Shown: positions 7,510 to 13,734, counted from the first letter of the stretch. The stretch is DNA of 13,790 nt from Clostridium sp. 27_14 (GCA_001916035.1 MNRQ01000017.1:1-13790); one strand, 5' to 3'. The notes: generated from the letters alone by a model not told the origin. Program-made: numbers and translations.

Positions 7510-8820
7510 TTATAGCTTCATCTTAACAACAATAAAGTACATAATGTACGATGTTATACCTTTTAATATACTTGAAATGGAAATACTCATCCATACTCCA
7601 TTTACACCAAATCTCCCCACCAACATCAAAGCCATAGGTACTCTTAGTGCTGTAAATACAATACTTATAATTGATGGAATTTTAGGTAATCCAAGACCTG
7701 TAAATGTTCCATTGGATATAGTTTCTATAGTGCTAAATATTTGTGAAAAAGCAACTATTCTTAAATAATCAGCTGCAATTATTATAGTTTCATTTTCACT
7801 AATAAAAAGTTTAATTATGGGCCTATTTAAAAATATGAATACAAATACCATTATTAAAGAATAAAGTATACCTAATTTTAATGCTGTTTTATATCCTTCC
7901 TTAATCCTATTATATTTGCCTGCACCAAAGTTTTGTCCTACAAAACTTGATATAGCTCCATGAAGCCCACCTATCACCATATATGTTATGGATTCAATCT
8001 GCAGACCAATTTTTTGAGCTGCTATGGCATTTGCACCAAAACCACCAATTATTCTTGCCAAAACTATATTTATCAAGGTAAATAATACTCTTTGGAAAGA
8101 CATTGGAATTCCTAAGACACAAATTTCTTTAACTTTTACAAAATCTAATTTAACACCTCTATAATATCTTAAAAAGCTCATAGATTTTCTTCTATATAAT
8201 AAAAACATGATAATATTAGCTACCAAGGTTGCCAAAGCAGCTCCTGATACCCCCATATTAAATATATATATGAATATTGGATCTAATATTATATTTGAAA
8301 CAATTCCTATGGCACTTATAATTAATGCTATTTTATTGTTGCCATAACTTCCTATAATTTTAGAATATAGCATATTAAAAAATCCAAAAAATAAAATTGG
8401 TCCATTAATAGCTAAATAATAAAATGAATTTCTTTCTACTATAGTATTATTTAAATTTAAAAAGTCTATAAATATTTTTCCACAAAATATCAATAATAAG
8501 CCATAGCTTAATGCTATTATTAAATTTATAACTAACCCAGCATCAATGTATTCCTTTTCTTTTTCAGTTTCTTTCCTGCCAATAGCTTGTGCAAGTTTTA
8601 TGGTAGTCCCTATTACCACCATTGAATTTATTGCATAGCCTAGACCTACAAAAAAACTTGATGATCCCACACTAGCTACTGCATCACTTCCCAATGCACC
8701 AACCCAAAGCATATCAATAAGATTATAGGTGAATTGTAAAAGTGAAGTTGCCATTATTGGTAGTGCAAGCACCGTTAGTACATTTATTACTTTTCCCTTA
8801 GTTAAATCTATCTTTTTCAT
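7510..8820 (-). CDS. MATE family efflux transporter
   Basis: This 436-residue inner-membrane protein has the twelve-helix, two-bundle layout of the MATE (multidrug and toxic compound extrusion) family, which exports cationic drugs or metabolites using a sodium or proton gradient. Family hallmarks include PIMATSLLQFTYNLIDMLWVG in the first helix, GYAINSMVVIGTTIKLAQAIGR between helices two and three, and the second-half counterpart GLHGAISSFVGQNFGAGKYNRIKEGY. The length is normal and nothing looks broken. The ATG has AGGAG ten bases upstream. Its own promoter, TTGACA-N17-TATATT, is followed directly by a perfect inverted repeat (8836-8859), and it lies downstream of an ArsR-type regulator on the same strand, separated by a terminator. 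The layout suggests ArsR-type repression. The substrate is unknown. Confidence 0.92.
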   Translation of the reverse strand: MKKIDLTKGKVINVLTVLALPIMATSLLQFTYNLIDMLWVGALGSDAVASVGSSSFFVGLGYAINSMVVIGTTIKLAQAIGRKETEKEKEYIDAGLVINLIIALSYGLLLIFCGKIFIDFLNLNNTIVERNSFYYLAINGPILFFGFFNMLYSKIIGSYGNNKIALIISAIGIVSNIILDPIFIYIFNMGVSGAALATLVANIIMFLLYRRKSMSFLRYYRGVKLDFVKVKEICVLGIPMSFQRVLFTLINIVLARIIGGFGANAIAAQKIGLQIESITYMVIGGLHGAISSFVGQNFGAGKYNRIKEGYKTALKLGILYSLIMVFVFIFLNRPIIKLFISENETIIIAADYLRIVAFSQIFSTIETISNGTFTGLGLPKIPSIISIVFTALRVPMALMLVGRFGVNGVWMSISISSILKGITSYIMYFIVVKMKL

Positions 8821-8835
8821 CTTAACTCTACTCCT

Positions 8836-8859
8836 AAATATAGATATTCATCTATATTT
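8836..8859. promoter_or_regulatory. inverted repeat, candidate operator on the MATE promoter
   Basis: Perfect ten-base arms AAATATAGAT and ATCTATATTT are separated by four bases. The repeat abuts the -10 element of the MATE promoter and covers its start site. Its AT-rich dyad is of the kind bound by ArsR/SmtB proteins, and the nearest regulator gene is an ArsR member. Confidence 0.6.
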
Positions 8860-8888
8860 AATATAAATGACTATCTATATAGTGTCAA
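8860..8888 (-). promoter_or_regulatory. promoter of the MATE gene
   Basis: Minus strand: perfect TTGACA (8883-8888), 17-base spacer, TATATT (8860-8865). The spacer holds a small imperfect dyad ACTATATAGATAGT. This is among the best sigma-A promoters of the window, so the gene is likely to need a repressor. Confidence 0.75.
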
Positions 8889-8915
8889 TCTATAAGTTTT
8901 CATGAATAAATAATA

Positions 8916-8941
8916 AAAACCCCAGCTATAACTGAAGTTTT
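8916..8941 (-). terminator. intrinsic terminator of the ArsR-type gene
   Basis: A ten-pair stem (8916-8925 with 8932-8941) with a six-base loop starts three bases after the ArsR stop codon and is followed by UUUUAUUAUUU. Two pairs are U-G only in the minus-strand RNA, which fixes its direction. It separates arsR transcription from the MATE promoter. Confidence 0.75.
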
Positions 8942-8944
8942 CTG

Positions 8945-9256
8945 CTATTGCTCTATTTCACTGCCATTAATATCATTGTCTTTATTAGTGATAGATTTGA
9001 TAAATTTAATAAGTTCCTTAGCACTTTCATTGCTTATTTTATAATAATTCCAAGTTCCACACTTTCTTGCTTCCACCAATCCACATTCTATTAACACTTT
9101 CATATGATGTGATAATGTAGGTTGAGTAAAATTAAAATGTTCTAATATCTTGCATCCACATTTCTCCTCATATGATAATAAGTCAATGATCTTTAATCTA
9201 TTCACATCACTTAAAGCTTTAAATATTCTTGAATTAACTTCATATTTATCGTCCAT
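8945..9256 (-). CDS. ArsR/SmtB family transcriptional regulator with CxC sensor motif
   Basis: The 103-residue winged-helix protein has the family layout: FKALSDVNRLKIIDLL, then a recognition helix in TQPTLSHHMKVLIECGLV, then a beta-wing ending WNYYKI. Cys33 and Cys35 in EKCGCKILEHF lie in the helix that carries the arsenite-binding cysteines of ArsR (ELCVCDL in E. coli). Cys58 and Cys66 could supply a third thiolate. It is therefore probably an As(III)/Sb(III)- or thiol-sensing repressor that leaves DNA on binding its inducer. No arsenite pump or arsenate reductase is seen here; the neighbours are a MATE exporter and gshAB. The ATG has GGAGG six bases upstream. Its promoter overlaps the terminator of the ABC permease gene. 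The most likely targets are its own promoter and that of MATE. Confidence 0.92.
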   Translation of the reverse strand: MDDKYEVNSRIFKALSDVNRLKIIDLLSYEEKCGCKILEHFNFTQPTLSHHMKVLIECGLVEARKCGTWNYYKISNESAKELIKFIKSITNKDNDINGSEIEQ

Positions 9257-9293
9257 ATAAATCCTCCACTAATCATATATTCCTTTTATAAAA

Positions 9294-9327
9294 TAAAAAA
9301 AGGAATACAGACTCTCTCTATATTCCT
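9294..9327 (-). terminator. strong intrinsic terminator of the GntR-ABC operon
   Basis: A ten-pair stem (9301-9310 with 9318-9327, one G-U pair) with a seven-base loop is followed by seven U (9294-9300) and AUUUU in the minus transcript. It lies about 110 bases past the ABC permease stop. The 5' arm overlaps the predicted start site of the arsR promoter. Confidence 0.8.
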
Positions 9328-9328
9328 C

Positions 9329-9357
9329 AATATATCTCACTATTTTTTTAATGTCAA
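9329..9357 (-). promoter_or_regulatory. promoter of the ArsR-type gene
   Basis: Minus strand: TTGACA (9352-9357), 17-base spacer, TATATT (9329-9334), the same elements and spacing as the MATE promoter. Transcription would begin near 9322, inside the first arm of the terminator hairpin, so arsR transcripts would lack a full stem and escape termination. No other promoter fits between that hairpin and the arsR start. Confidence 0.7.
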
Positions 9358-9438
9358 TATTTCTTTATACAATACCCTAATTTGATATAGCCTTGCTTCA
9401 ATTATAAAGTTACAAGGTAGTTTTCACCATATACTTTT

Positions 9439-10104
9439 TTATGCAGTTCTATTTATATATAGCCTTTGTGATACTATATTAGATATTTCAAATATTAATA
9501 AGCCACATAATATTAAGAAAATGCTGACCATAACTGGATTATTTTCTATATATGCTGCTATTGCTTTAAATTTTTCTGTAGATTCTCCCATTAAACTCCC
9601 AAGAAGAGGAACTCCTATTGCTATGACAAAAAAGGGTACATAAGTGAAAATCTTTCCTTTAGTATATCCTAATTTAAAATATGCTGGAAGCTGTAATGAC
9701 ACTAATATAAGTGACATAAAGAAACCTGTTACTAAAACAAATAATAGTTCACTATACTCCAAGCCTTGTTTTAAAATCACATTTCCAACTATCATAATAA
9801 TATAAGAAAGTATAGTAAAAAATATCATTGTCCCTAAAGTAAAGATATATCTTCCATTAACAATATTTCGCTTCTTTAATGACAAGGTACCATAAAAATT
9901 CTCTATATTATTTTTTTCACTTAAGGCAAAAGGATAGCTTACCATTATTACACCATAAAACATAGCTATAAATGACATCATATATATATTTTTAGTGGTT
10001 ATTATTACTGGAATAGATACTGCAAATAATAATAGCATATACTTCTTCAAATATGGCTTTACCATAAATAAATCTAATTTTGCAAACTTACAAACTTTTT
10101 CCAT
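9439..10104 (-). CDS. ABC-2 type transporter permease
   Basis: The 221-residue protein has about six hydrophobic helices (around residues 20-38, 42-58, 87-110, 118-140, 150-170 and 190-208) with the pattern of small ABC-2 permeases: an N-terminal amphipathic LDLFMVKPYLKKY and a conserved SEKNNIENFYGTLSLKKRNIVNGRY loop after the second helix. It should form the membrane part of an exporter with the ATPase encoded immediately upstream. Only two bases separate the two genes, and the ribosome binding site AAGGAGG lies within the last codons of the ATPase, pointing to translational coupling. Related GntR-ATPase-permease sets in Firmicutes respond to cell-wall or membrane-active antibiotics; the substrate here is not known. 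Confidence 0.85.
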   Translation of the reverse strand: MEKVCKFAKLDLFMVKPYLKKYMLLLFAVSIPVIITTKNIYMMSFIAMFYGVIMVSYPFALSEKNNIENFYGTLSLKKRNIVNGRYIFTLGTMIFFTILSYIIMIVGNVILKQGLEYSELLFVLVTGFFMSLILVSLQLPAYFKLGYTKGKIFTYVPFFVIAIGVPLLGSLMGESTEKFKAIAAYIENNPVMVSIFLILCGLLIFEISNIVSQRLYINRTA

Positions 10105-10106
10105 TA

Positions 10107-10961
10107 TTACATGGCCTCCTTATTCATATAAATCATAATTTCATCAAGAGATGCTTTTTCAATAATTACCTTGCTGGAGAACCCTACAGCTTTCTTAAGC
10201 TCAATAAGCCCTTCAAAACCTGTGCTATGGATTCTTAAGCCAATGATTTCTTTCTTTTGGCTTTCTGTGATATCTTCTTTTCCACCCTTGATAATGCAAT
10301 ATTTCTCTAAAAACTCATCCTTTTCTCCTGTAAAAATAATCTTGCCATTATTTATATAAGTTATATAATCAGCTATTTTTTCTATATCAGAAGTTATATG
10401 TGAAGAAAATATTACGCTTTTTTCTTCATCTTCTATATAATCTCTTAAGATATCTAAAAATTCATCTCTGGCCACTGGATCTAAACCACTAGTAGGTTCA
10501 TCTAAGATTAAAAGCTTTGCTTCGTGAGAAAAGGCCACTGCTATCATCAGCTTCATTCTCATTCCTCTAGACAAATCTTTAACTTTCTTATCTCTAGCTA
10601 AGTTAAATTCCTTTAAATACTTTTCATATATGCTGCTGTTCCAATTCTTATAAAACATACTTACAGCTTTTTCAACATCATTTAGAGTCCAATCTTCTAA
10701 GTAATAGCATTCATCAAATACTACACCAATTTGCTCCTTAATCCTTTCTTCCTCTCTTATATTATCAAGGCCAAAAACCTTTATTTCTCCAGAGTCTCTC
10801 TTTATCATATTTAATATAAGCTTAATAGTAGTAGTCTTTCCTGCTCCATTAGCACCTATAAAGCCCATAATATACCCCTTTGGCAAATTAAAAGATATAT
10901 TATCTATTTTAAACTTTTTATAATCCTTAGTAATGTTGTTTATCTCTAATACATTATTCAT
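10107..10961 (-). CDS. ABC transporter ATP-binding protein
   Basis: This 284-residue cytoplasmic ATPase has a complete nucleotide-binding domain: Walker A GANGAGKT (36-43), signature LSRGM (130-134), Walker B LLILDEP (150-156) with catalytic Glu155, D-loop SGLD (158-161) and switch His188. Two sites depart from the classic form. The Q-loop position after IGVVF is Asp83 rather than Gln, and the signature is LSRGM instead of LSGGQ. About 70 C-terminal residues past the core form a helical extension. Its ATG overlaps the end of the GntR gene by eight bases (ATGAATAA), with AGGAGG six bases before it. It should pair with the downstream permease. The gene order regulator-ATPase-permease matches the ytr type of operon. 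Confidence 0.94.
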   Translation of the reverse strand: MNNVLEINNITKDYKKFKIDNISFNLPKGYIMGFIGANGAGKTTTIKLILNMIKRDSGEIKVFGLDNIREEERIKEQIGVVFDECYYLEDWTLNDVEKAVSMFYKNWNSSIYEKYLKEFNLARDKKVKDLSRGMRMKLMIAVAFSHEAKLLILDEPTSGLDPVARDEFLDILRDYIEDEEKSVIFSSHITSDIEKIADYITYINNGKIIFTGEKDEFLEKYCIIKGGKEDITESQKKEIIGLRIHSTGFEGLIELKKAVGFSSKVIIEKASLDEIMIYMNKEAM

Positions 10962-11337
10962 AACTTTCCTCCTCTAAGATAAAATCCAACATATTTTTTA
11001 ATTCTTCTCTGCTAAGCTGCGCCCTTTTAGCTGCCACAATAGCTTTTTCAAAGCATTCTTCTATTTCTCTAAGTTGCTGTTCTTTTAACATCTCGTTATC
11101 TTGAGCTAGTACATAGCATCCCTTTCCTTGAACATTTGTTACAAATCCTTCATATTGCAAATCATTATATGCTCTAGTGGTGGTTATTACACTAACTTTT
11201 AATTCTTTAGCCAATTGCCTTATAGAAGGAAGCATTTCCCCTTCCTGTAATTCACCTGAAAGAATAGAACTTTTAATTCCTTCCTTTATTTGTTCATATA
11301 TAGGAATCCCTGAACTATTTGATATAACTATTCTCAT
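10954..11337 (-). CDS. GntR family transcriptional regulator, YtrA subfamily
   Basis: The 127-residue protein has a GntR winged helix at residues 10-77 (GIPIYEQIKEGIKSSILSG, then LPSIRQLAKELKVSVITTTRAYNDLQYEGFV, then GKGCYVL) and only a short helical tail of about 50 residues. It lacks the effector domains of longer GntR proteins. This is the YtrA form, an autoregulator of adjacent ABC transporter genes. The start is the ATG at 11337, with GAGG five bases before it. A longer frame reaching 11424 would run through the promoter and operator and is excluded. The gene overlaps the ATPase gene by eight bases, so all three genes form one operon. Control is visible: ACTGTA-N13-TACAGT lies over the promoter. 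Confidence 0.92.
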   Translation of the reverse strand: MRIVISNSSGIPIYEQIKEGIKSSILSGELQEGEMLPSIRQLAKELKVSVITTTRAYNDLQYEGFVTNVQGKGCYVLAQDNEMLKEQQLREIEECFEKAIVAAKRAQLSREELKNMLDFILEEESYE

Positions 11338-11371
11338 AATTACCTCTTTTCCAACTGTATTTAAAGTCATT

Positions 11372-11396
11372 ACTGTATATATTCTATATATACAGT
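11372..11396. promoter_or_regulatory. YtrA-type operator of the GntR-ABC operon
   Basis: ACTGTA, 13 bases, TACAGT: a perfect dyad whose arms extend to 11 bases with a three-base centre. The B. subtilis YtrA site is described as AGTGTA-N13-TACACT, so half-site type and spacing agree. It overlaps the last bases of the -10 element and the start site, a repressor position. Confidence 0.8.
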
Positions 11397-11421
11397 ATAT
11401 ACTCATTACATTAATTGTCAA
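11394..11421 (-). promoter_or_regulatory. promoter of the GntR-ABC operon
   Basis: Minus strand: TTGACA (11416-11421), 16-base spacer, TATACT (11394-11399). The -10 shares three bases with the operator. Confidence 0.75.
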
Positions 11422-11429
11422 CACTTTCT

Positions 11430-11470
11430 AAAAAAATAAACTCACAGAAAATATCTTCTGTGAGTTTATT
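11430..11470 (-). terminator. strong intrinsic terminator of the DUF1858 gene
   Basis: A perfect 15-pair stem (11435-11449 with 11456-11470) with a six-base loop begins 12 bases after the stop codon. The minus transcript continues with UUUUU, giving a textbook terminator. It isolates the DUF1858 gene from the GntR promoter 10-20 bases further on. Confidence 0.9.
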
Positions 11471-11482
11471 ACTATACTTATA

Positions 11483-11665
11483 CTATTTATTTAATGCTTC
11501 TAATAATTCTGTTAAGTTTATTCCATGAATTTCTGCTGCATCTTCAATACATTCAGCTTGTGCTGATGGACATCCTACGCATCCCATACCAAATCCCATT
11601 AATATTTCAGGTGCATTTGCTTTCATTTTTATTACTTCGCCAATTGTCATATCTTTAGTTATCAT
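11483..11665 (-). CDS. DUF1858 protein (hybrid-cluster-protein-associated redox disulfide domain)
   Basis: The 60-residue protein consists of one DUF1858 domain. MTIGEVIKMKANAPEILMGFGMGCVGCP is the family core, and Cys29 and Cys32 form a CxxC followed by Cys39. The family is named for its association with hybrid cluster protein (Hcp), a nitric oxide/hydroxylamine-related Fe-S protein, and is thought to act as a small redox disulfide protein; the exact reaction is not established. GGAGG lies nine bases before the ATG. The gene is divergent from an NsrR-like Fe-S regulator, its promoter (11718-11746) is covered by a long inverted repeat, and a strong terminator closes it as a single-gene unit. 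No hcp gene is in this window. Confidence 0.88.
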   Translation of the reverse strand: MITKDMTIGEVIKMKANAPEILMGFGMGCVGCPSAQAECIEDAAEIHGINLTELLEALNK

Positions 11666-11700
11666 TAATATATACCTCCATCTACCTAAATATTATTTTT

Positions 11701-11719
11701 GTATTTATTCTATAAATAC
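11701..11719. promoter_or_regulatory. second inverted repeat at the DUF1858 start site
   Basis: GTATTTAT and ATAAATAC flank three bases. The repeat reaches into the -10 element and covers the expected start site. The TGTATTT/AAATAC half-sites resemble NsrR-type boxes but with wider spacing, so the assignment is tentative. Confidence 0.4.
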
Positions 11720-11746
11720 TATATCATGATAAAATAAAATGTTCAA
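11718..11746 (-). promoter_or_regulatory. promoter of the DUF1858 gene
   Basis: Minus strand: TTGAAC (11741-11746), 17-base spacer, TATAGT (11718-11723). Both elements match the sigma-A consensus at four and five positions respectively. Confidence 0.65.
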
Positions 11747-11768
11747 TTAAAATGCACATTTTATTTTA
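11730..11768. promoter_or_regulatory. long inverted repeat, candidate operator of the Rrf2/NsrR-like regulator
   Basis: Perfect 13-base arms, TAAAATAAAATGT and ACATTTTATTTTA, are separated by 13 bases. The repeat covers the -35 element and part of the spacer of the DUF1858 promoter and lies 55 bases before the divergent regulator gene, so one site could control both. Confidence 0.6.
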
Positions 11769-11823
11769 CATTATTTTTTGATAAAATAATACTACTTATT
11801 AGTACAAGAAAAGAGGACTATAT

Positions 11824-12219
11824 ATGCAACTTTCAAAATTTACTGATTACTCTTTCAGAGCTCTTATTTATTTAGCAGATAAAAAAGGTTCCTTAGCTAC
11901 TGTAGAGGAATTAGCTAATGCTTTACAAATTTCAGAACATCATTTAAAAAAGATAATCCATAAATTAGCAAAAACAAATTATGTCATTTCCATTAAAGGA
12001 CGTGGCGGCGGTTTAAAACTAGGCATGGATCCTAAAGATATAAATCTAGGGGAAATACTTAAGATTACAGAAGATAATTTAAATATTGTTGAATGTTTTA
12101 ATAATCCAGAAAACTGCCCCTTAATGACTGGTGGTTGTAGACTTAAAGGCGTTATCTCTAATTCACTTCAAAAATTCATTGAAGAATTTTCAAAATATAG
12201 CTTAAAAGACATAATTTAA
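11824..12219 (+). CDS. Rrf2 family transcriptional regulator, NsrR-like with Fe-S ligands
   Basis: The 131-residue regulator has the Rrf2 winged helix (TDYSFRALIYLA, then ATVEELANALQISEHHLKKIIHKL, then the wing KGRGGGLKL). Its cluster-binding segment has Cys91, Cys98 and Cys105 (CFNNPENC, then GGCRLKG). Asp8 in KFTDYS matches the Asp8 that is the fourth cluster ligand of Streptomyces coelicolor NsrR. NsrR proteins lose repression when nitric oxide attacks the cluster, and hcp-type genes are classic targets. This suits the divergent DUF1858 neighbour. The cysteine spacing (six and six residues) is slightly wider than the five and five of S. coelicolor NsrR, so a different Rrf2 sensor is possible. 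The ATG has GAGG seven bases upstream. It is the only plus-strand gene here. Confidence 0.88.
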   Translation: MQLSKFTDYSFRALIYLADKKGSLATVEELANALQISEHHLKKIIHKLAKTNYVISIKGRGGGLKLGMDPKDINLGEILKITEDNLNIVECFNNPENCPLMTGGCRLKGVISNSLQKFIEEFSKYSLKDII

Positions 12220-12220
12220 A

Positions 12221-12344
12221 TAATGATGAATTACGAATGATGAGTGATGAATTAATGAATAAACTCCTAAGGCAGTTTAGAATATATATTTTTTAGAAAC
12301 TCTTCGAGTTTCATCCTCAATTCATCATTCGTAATTCATAATTA
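12221..12344. repeat. palindromic MITE-like element with two internal hairpins
   Basis: Outer arms 12221-12243 and 12322-12344 pair over 23 positions with one mismatch. Inside are two smaller hairpins: TAAACTCC...GG(C)AGTTTA at 12260-12279 and GAAACTC-TTC-GAGTTTC at 12296-12312, so the RNA or single strand can fold as a three-way structure. It begins two bases after the regulator's stop and ends nine bases before the lrgB stop, with no coding capacity. It may be a small non-autonomous mobile repeat, and may also serve as a bidirectional terminator for the two convergent genes. Confidence 0.65.
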
Positions 12345-12352
12345 CCAATTAT

Positions 12353-13057
12353 TTATACAATGAAATTGATAAATAATTGATATATGGTTGGTGCTATAAA
12401 AACAGTCATAATTCCAGCAACACCTATGGAAAGACTACTCATTGCCCCTTCTATTTCCCCCATTTCTAAAGCCTTTGTTGTTCCTAATGCATGGGATGAT
12501 GTTCCAATTGCTACTCCAATGGCAACCTCATTTTTTATCTTAAATACTTTACATACTATTGGTGCTATGACAGCTCCAATAATTCCTGTTATTAATATTG
12601 CCAATACTGTAATAGGTATGATACCGCCTAATTGACTTGATATTTCAATTCCTATGGGTGTAGTTACAGATTTAGGTAAAAGAGAGGCTATTATTTCTTC
12701 ATTTAAATCAAACACTACACAAGATATAATAATTGATATTACACCTATAATAGTACCAATAAAAATTCCTACTACTATTGGAACAGCATATCTTTTTAAA
12801 TTATCCAATTGATTATAAAGAGGTACTGCAAGTACAACCGTTGCAGGCCCTAATAACATATTGATGAAATCTCCACCTACATTGTATATTTCTACATCTA
12901 TATTAAATAATAACAAAAATGCTATTACCATTATTATTGATACTAAAAGTGGATTTAATAATACTATTCCAGTTTTTTTTCTAATAATTAATGCCAATTC
13001 AAATGCTATAAGAGAAATAACCACCCCAAAAAGCATATTATTAATTAAGCTTTCCAT
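12353..13057 (-). CDS. lrgB: LrgB/CidB family membrane protein
   Basis: The 234-residue membrane protein has the LrgB family pattern of about seven to eight helices with the motifs NPLLVSI, LGPATVVLAVPLY, LLPKSVTTPIGIEIS and GTSSHALGTTKALE. With LrgA it forms the LrgAB system, first described as an antiholin-like pair affecting murein hydrolase activity and later linked to pyruvate or related metabolite transport in several Firmicutes. The start is the ATG at 13057, with AAGG eight bases before it; the GTG three codons earlier would leave that site inside the gene. It overlaps lrgA by 17 bases, which implies coupled translation. The length is normal. Confidence 0.93.
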   Translation of the reverse strand: MESLINNMLFGVVISLIAFELALIIRKKTGIVLLNPLLVSIIMVIAFLLLFNIDVEIYNVGGDFINMLLGPATVVLAVPLYNQLDNLKRYAVPIVVGIFIGTIIGVISIIISCVVFDLNEEIIASLLPKSVTTPIGIEISSQLGGIIPITVLAILITGIIGAVIAPIVCKVFKIKNEVAIGVAIGTSSHALGTTKALEMGEIEGAMSSLSIGVAGIMTVFIAPTIYQLFINFIV

Positions 13058-13412
13058 CTTTATCACCTTCTTTTTTATTAGCTATTTTTTGAACTACTAG
13101 TCCTGTACATATCATAGTAATTGCAGTTGTTACAAAACATACAATTAATAACTGTAACCATATATTTTTTATTACTGAAAAAGATGATATTAAACCTACT
13201 CCAGCAGGTATAAAGAAAAATGCCAAATGCTCTAAGAAAAAGTTAGAAATTGTGCTTATTTGTTCTACCTTTATTACTTTTAAATACAATAATAAAAATA
13301 ATATAACCATTCCTATTACATTGCCAGGTATAGGAACTCCAGTAATATCTGTTATTAATACGCCTAAGAGATATATACCAAAAATTATTATGGCTTCTCT
13401 AAATAACTTCAT
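13041..13412 (-). CDS. lrgA: LrgA/CidA family membrane protein
   Basis: The 123-residue protein has four membrane helices and the family motifs VPIPGNVIGM (residues 26-35) and LEHLAFFFIPAGVGLI, with a short charged C-terminus (KKEGDKDGKLN). It resembles small phage holins in size and topology and works together with LrgB. The ATG has a strong AGGAGAGGGG ribosome binding site. It is the first gene of a two-gene operon with lrgB, preceded by an extended -10 promoter (13466-13474). No LytTR/LytSR regulator gene is seen in the window, so control is unknown. Confidence 0.93.
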   Translation of the reverse strand: MKLFREAIIIFGIYLLGVLITDITGVPIPGNVIGMVILFLLLYLKVIKVEQISTISNFFLEHLAFFFIPAGVGLISSFSVIKNIWLQLLIVCFVTTAITMICTGLVVQKIANKKEGDKDGKLN

Positions 13413-13465
13413 TTTTCCCCTCTCCTTAATGTTTTTTATCTTATTATTCTACAATTATCATTATG

Positions 13466-13474
13466 ATTATAACA
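13466..13474 (-). promoter_or_regulatory. extended -10 promoter of lrgAB
   Basis: Minus strand TGTTATAAT combines a TG dinucleotide with a perfect TATAAT about 54 bases before the lrgA start. No convincing -35 lies 17 bases upstream, which fits an extended -10 promoter or one needing an activator. Confidence 0.5.
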
Positions 13475-13577
13475 CTTATTTTTCAGTATTATAAAATTTT
13501 CAAAAAATTAAAATAATTCTTCTCCTGTCTACAGTATTCTCTATAATCATAAATTATATTGAAAAGAATAAATTCAT

Positions 13578-13623
13578 GGGGCTGTCGCAATAGCGGATAA
13601 AAAAATCCGTTAGCGATAGCTCC
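13578..13623. repeat. terminal hairpin of an insertion sequence
   Basis: Twenty base pairs with an AA bulge and an A6 loop: arms 13578-13598 and 13605-13623. The outer bases GGGGCTGTCGCA are typical of insertion-sequence ends in Firmicutes (IS1182-like). It also looks like an intrinsic terminator on the plus strand, where G-U pairs complete the stem and UUUUCU follows; it would shield the element or its neighbours from read-through. Confidence 0.6.
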
Positions 13624-13734
13624 TTTTCTATACTTTTATAAAATTTAAGGCATATTTTATGATATGGATAGACATTATTTAAAAATAGACGCACTTTAAT
13701 AAAGCTAACAGAAAAAACTTGAAAAATTTAACTA

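Noticed and set aside
11338..11424. N-terminal extension of the GntR gene by 29 codons
   Set aside because: The extension would read through the -10 element and the operator, lacks a ribosome binding site, and the family domain starts right after the ATG at 11337.
11177..11431. Plus-strand open frame of 84 codons across the GntR gene and its promoter
   Set aside because: It is an antisense shadow of the GntR gene with no expression signals.
12384..12635. Plus-strand open frame opposite lrgB
   Set aside because: It mirrors the conserved lrgB coding frame and has no ribosome binding site; lrgB has clear family motifs.
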